Source: Bacteroidia bacterium (GTDB lineage: Bacteria > Bacteroidota > Bacteroidia > B-17B0 > Aurantibacillaceae). From it: a stretch of DNA of 34,380 nt. Location of the stretch: the NCBI GenBank assembly GCA_025455485.1, contig JALOMJ010000014.1, positions 1 to 34,380 of the forward strand, in the 5' to 3' direction. Position numbers and translations under genes: made by a program. Positions 32,985 to 34,380 of the stretch are shown piece by piece (the stretch's first letter is position 1; each line of letters starts with the position of its first letter). Under the pieces are notes generated by a model that ran no database searches, was not told the origin of the DNA, and saw nothing but the letters and a program-made list of their open reading frames with translations.

Positions 32985-34250
32985 TCATGCAAACCTTTTT
33001 ACCCATTCCTTTTCCAAAGCTTCCCGATGCATAGGATGTGCAATCTGAATAAGGGCTTTGGCCCTCTGTTCCATATTCATGCCAAACAAATTCACTTTCC
33101 CATATTCCGTTACCACCCAGTGAATGTGCCCACGCGTGGTTACCACCCCCGCGCCTGGTTTTAAAAAAGAAACAATGCGCGATTCCCCTTTATGCGTTAC
33201 CGAGGGCAGGGCAATAATGGGTTTTCCGCCTTCCGATAATGCCGCCCCGCGAATAAAATCCATTTGTCCCCCAATGCCCGAGTACTGATAAGTACCAATG
33301 GAATCGGAGCACACCTGTCCGGTAATGTCTATCTCCACCGCGCTATTAATGGCCGTGACTTTATTGTTTAAACAAATGATACGGGGGTCGTTCACATAGG
33401 TCACATCCAGCACTTTCACCCCCGGGTTGTCATCCACAAAATCATACAAGGTTCGCGTGCCCATCAAAAACGAAGTGACCGAATACCCATTCATTTTTCG
33501 TTTGGCGCTGTTATTGATAATGCCGTTTTTAATTAAAGGAATAACTCCATCCGAACACATCTCGGTATGCAGGCCAAGATTTTTAAGATGGCTTAGGTTT
33601 CTGAGAACTGAATCAGGAATGGTGCCAATGCCCAATTGCAGGGTGGCCCCGTCTTCAACAAGACTCGCCACTTCTTTGCCTATTTTTTCATGAATGGCAT
33701 CGTTGCCGCTGGCATACGACACTTCCGGCAAATCCTCTTCCACCCAAACGGCCGCATCAAAACGCGAGAAGGGCACAAACGCATCCCCATGCGTGCGGGG
33801 CATTTTGGGATTCACCTGAGCAATCACAAACCTGGCGCATTGAACTGCAGCCCGGGCCACATCCACCGAAGTGCCCAATGAACAGTAACCGTGTTTATCG
33901 GGTGGAGAAACATGAATGATGGCCACATCCAGAGGCAAAAAGTTGCGTTTAAATAGCAGAGGAATTTCACTCAGAAAAACAGGCACATAATCGCCCATGC
34001 CGGAGTTCACCGATTCGCGGTTGGCCTCCGAAACAAACAGGGAATTGATGTAAAAATGCCCTTTGAGAGAATGATCATTAAGGTCAACCCCCTTTTGTGA
34101 AATACTCACCAGCTCAACGTTGTTGAAACGTTCTTTTTGCGCAATGAGTTTTTGGATTAAATAGATGGGCGTGGCCGCGCTGCCATGCAAAAAAACACGC
34201 ATGCCGGATTGTATGAAGGATAGGGCTTGTTCAGCGGAGACGTAGGGCAT
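32985..34250 (-). CDS. Acetyl-CoA hydrolase/transferase family CoA-transferase
   Basis: The 421-residue product belongs to the family of acetyl-CoA hydrolase, succinyl-CoA:acetate CoA-transferase and 4-hydroxybutyrate CoA-transferase. Visible signatures are SGMRVFLHGSAATP near the start, GATLQLGIGTIPDSV (201-215), the catalytic Glu230 in GLHTEMCSDGV, the YSGIGGQMDFIRGA loop (323-336) and PSVTHKGESRIVSFL (349-363). It would move CoA between acyl-CoA and a free acid, working in cytoplasmic fermentation or short-chain acid metabolism; 4-hydroxybutyrate or acetate are the commonest acceptors, but the specificity cannot be read. The start is a normal ATG and the length is typical. Upstream, 64 bases separate it from an open frame on the same strand that may be the end of another gene. 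Confidence 0.93.
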   Translation of the reverse strand: MPYVSAEQALSFIQSGMRVFLHGSAATPIYLIQKLIAQKERFNNVELVSISQKGVDLNDHSLKGHFYINSLFVSEANRESVNSGMGDYVPVFLSEIPLLFKRNFLPLDVAIIHVSPPDKHGYCSLGTSVDVARAAVQCARFVIAQVNPKMPRTHGDAFVPFSRFDAAVWVEEDLPEVSYASGNDAIHEKIGKEVASLVEDGATLQLGIGTIPDSVLRNLSHLKNLGLHTEMCSDGVIPLIKNGIINNSAKRKMNGYSVTSFLMGTRTLYDFVDDNPGVKVLDVTYVNDPRIICLNNKVTAINSAVEIDITGQVCSDSIGTYQYSGIGGQMDFIRGAALSEGGKPIIALPSVTHKGESRIVSFLKPGAGVVTTRGHIHWVVTEYGKVNLFGMNMEQRAKALIQIAHPMHREALEKEWVKRFA

Positions 34251-34312
34251 AAATTTGGATCTTTATTAAAATAAGGAATACTGGAACATAAAACTACACT
34301 TAAGTTTTGAAA

Positions 34313-34380
34313 TTACCTGACAACAACCTCGTTCAAGATCGCTTTAAATAATTCCAAAAGTAGAGTGAATCTAATTCTTT
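34313..34380 (-). CDS. Possible 3' end of a gene running in from the right
   Basis: From the right edge to a TAA at 34313-34315 the minus strand is open for 22 codons and reads like the end of a helical protein (FTLLLELFKAILNEVVVR). With so short a frame an open run by chance is quite possible, so this is only a hint. The rest of 34251-34380 contains nothing clear. Confidence 0.25.
   Translation of the reverse strand, partial: RIRFTLLLELFKAILNEVVVR

Noticed and set aside
32759..33034. Plus-strand frame of 91 codons
   Set aside because: It runs through the inverted-repeat cluster into the CoA-transferase gene on the other strand and has no normal composition or start signal.

Overview
The window comes from a member of the Bacteroidota. 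The evidence is four secreted proteins with type IX secretion (T9SS) type A sorting domains, one giant protein with a type B (gliding-motility-associated, CHU_C) C-terminus, a PorP/SprF-family protein, and repeated TAnnTTTG -7 promoter elements, which are typical of this phylum. The genus cannot be read from the sequence. No rRNA, tRNA, CRISPR array, transposase or phage gene was seen.

Layout. 1-566 (minus) is the 5' part of a lipoprotein gene that runs off the left edge. 933-1622 is pcm. 1888-10509 holds three consecutive plus-strand genes for large T9SS type A surface proteins. Each has its own promoter or leader and its own terminator. They carry three different N-terminal heads (a beta-helix and two unrecognised domains) on the same stalk: an Ig/PKD-like module, a jelly-roll-like module, three Cys-paired Ig-like repeats, an ECVGL linker and the sorting domain. 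10620-11231 is a Mn-type superoxide dismutase, followed by a small lipoprotein. 11764-16962 is a 1732-residue type B T9SS protein: a LamG-like head, a second beta-rich head, 16 Ig-like repeats and CHU_C. After an antisense glutaryl-CoA dehydrogenase gene come PorP/SprF (18393-19409) and a TPR/PD40/OmpA-like protein (19411-21348), the usual envelope partners of such cargo.

From 21436 to the right end every gene is on the minus strand. They are: a TerB-like protein / site-2 protease with CBS domains / MacB-FtsX-type permease cluster (24210 to 21436); an MDR oxidoreductase; a PQQ-type sugar dehydrogenase fused to a T9SS sorting domain, followed closely by a DinB-like gene and a small basic protein (28370 to 25681); a four-helix membrane protein; a NAPE-PLD-like metallo-hydrolase; a TonB C-terminal-domain protein; three small unknown proteins; and an acetyl-CoA hydrolase/CoA-transferase (34250 to 32985).

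The main theme is the cell surface: head-plus-stalk proteins exported by T9SS, with the PorP/SprF and OmpA-like partners for the type B protein encoded nearby. The least explained stretch is the intergenic region 32370-32984, which is packed with inverted and direct repeats and looks like a structured or MITE-like element. Several starts were moved from the longest open frame to the first ATG that gives a good signal peptide or sits just downstream of a promoter.
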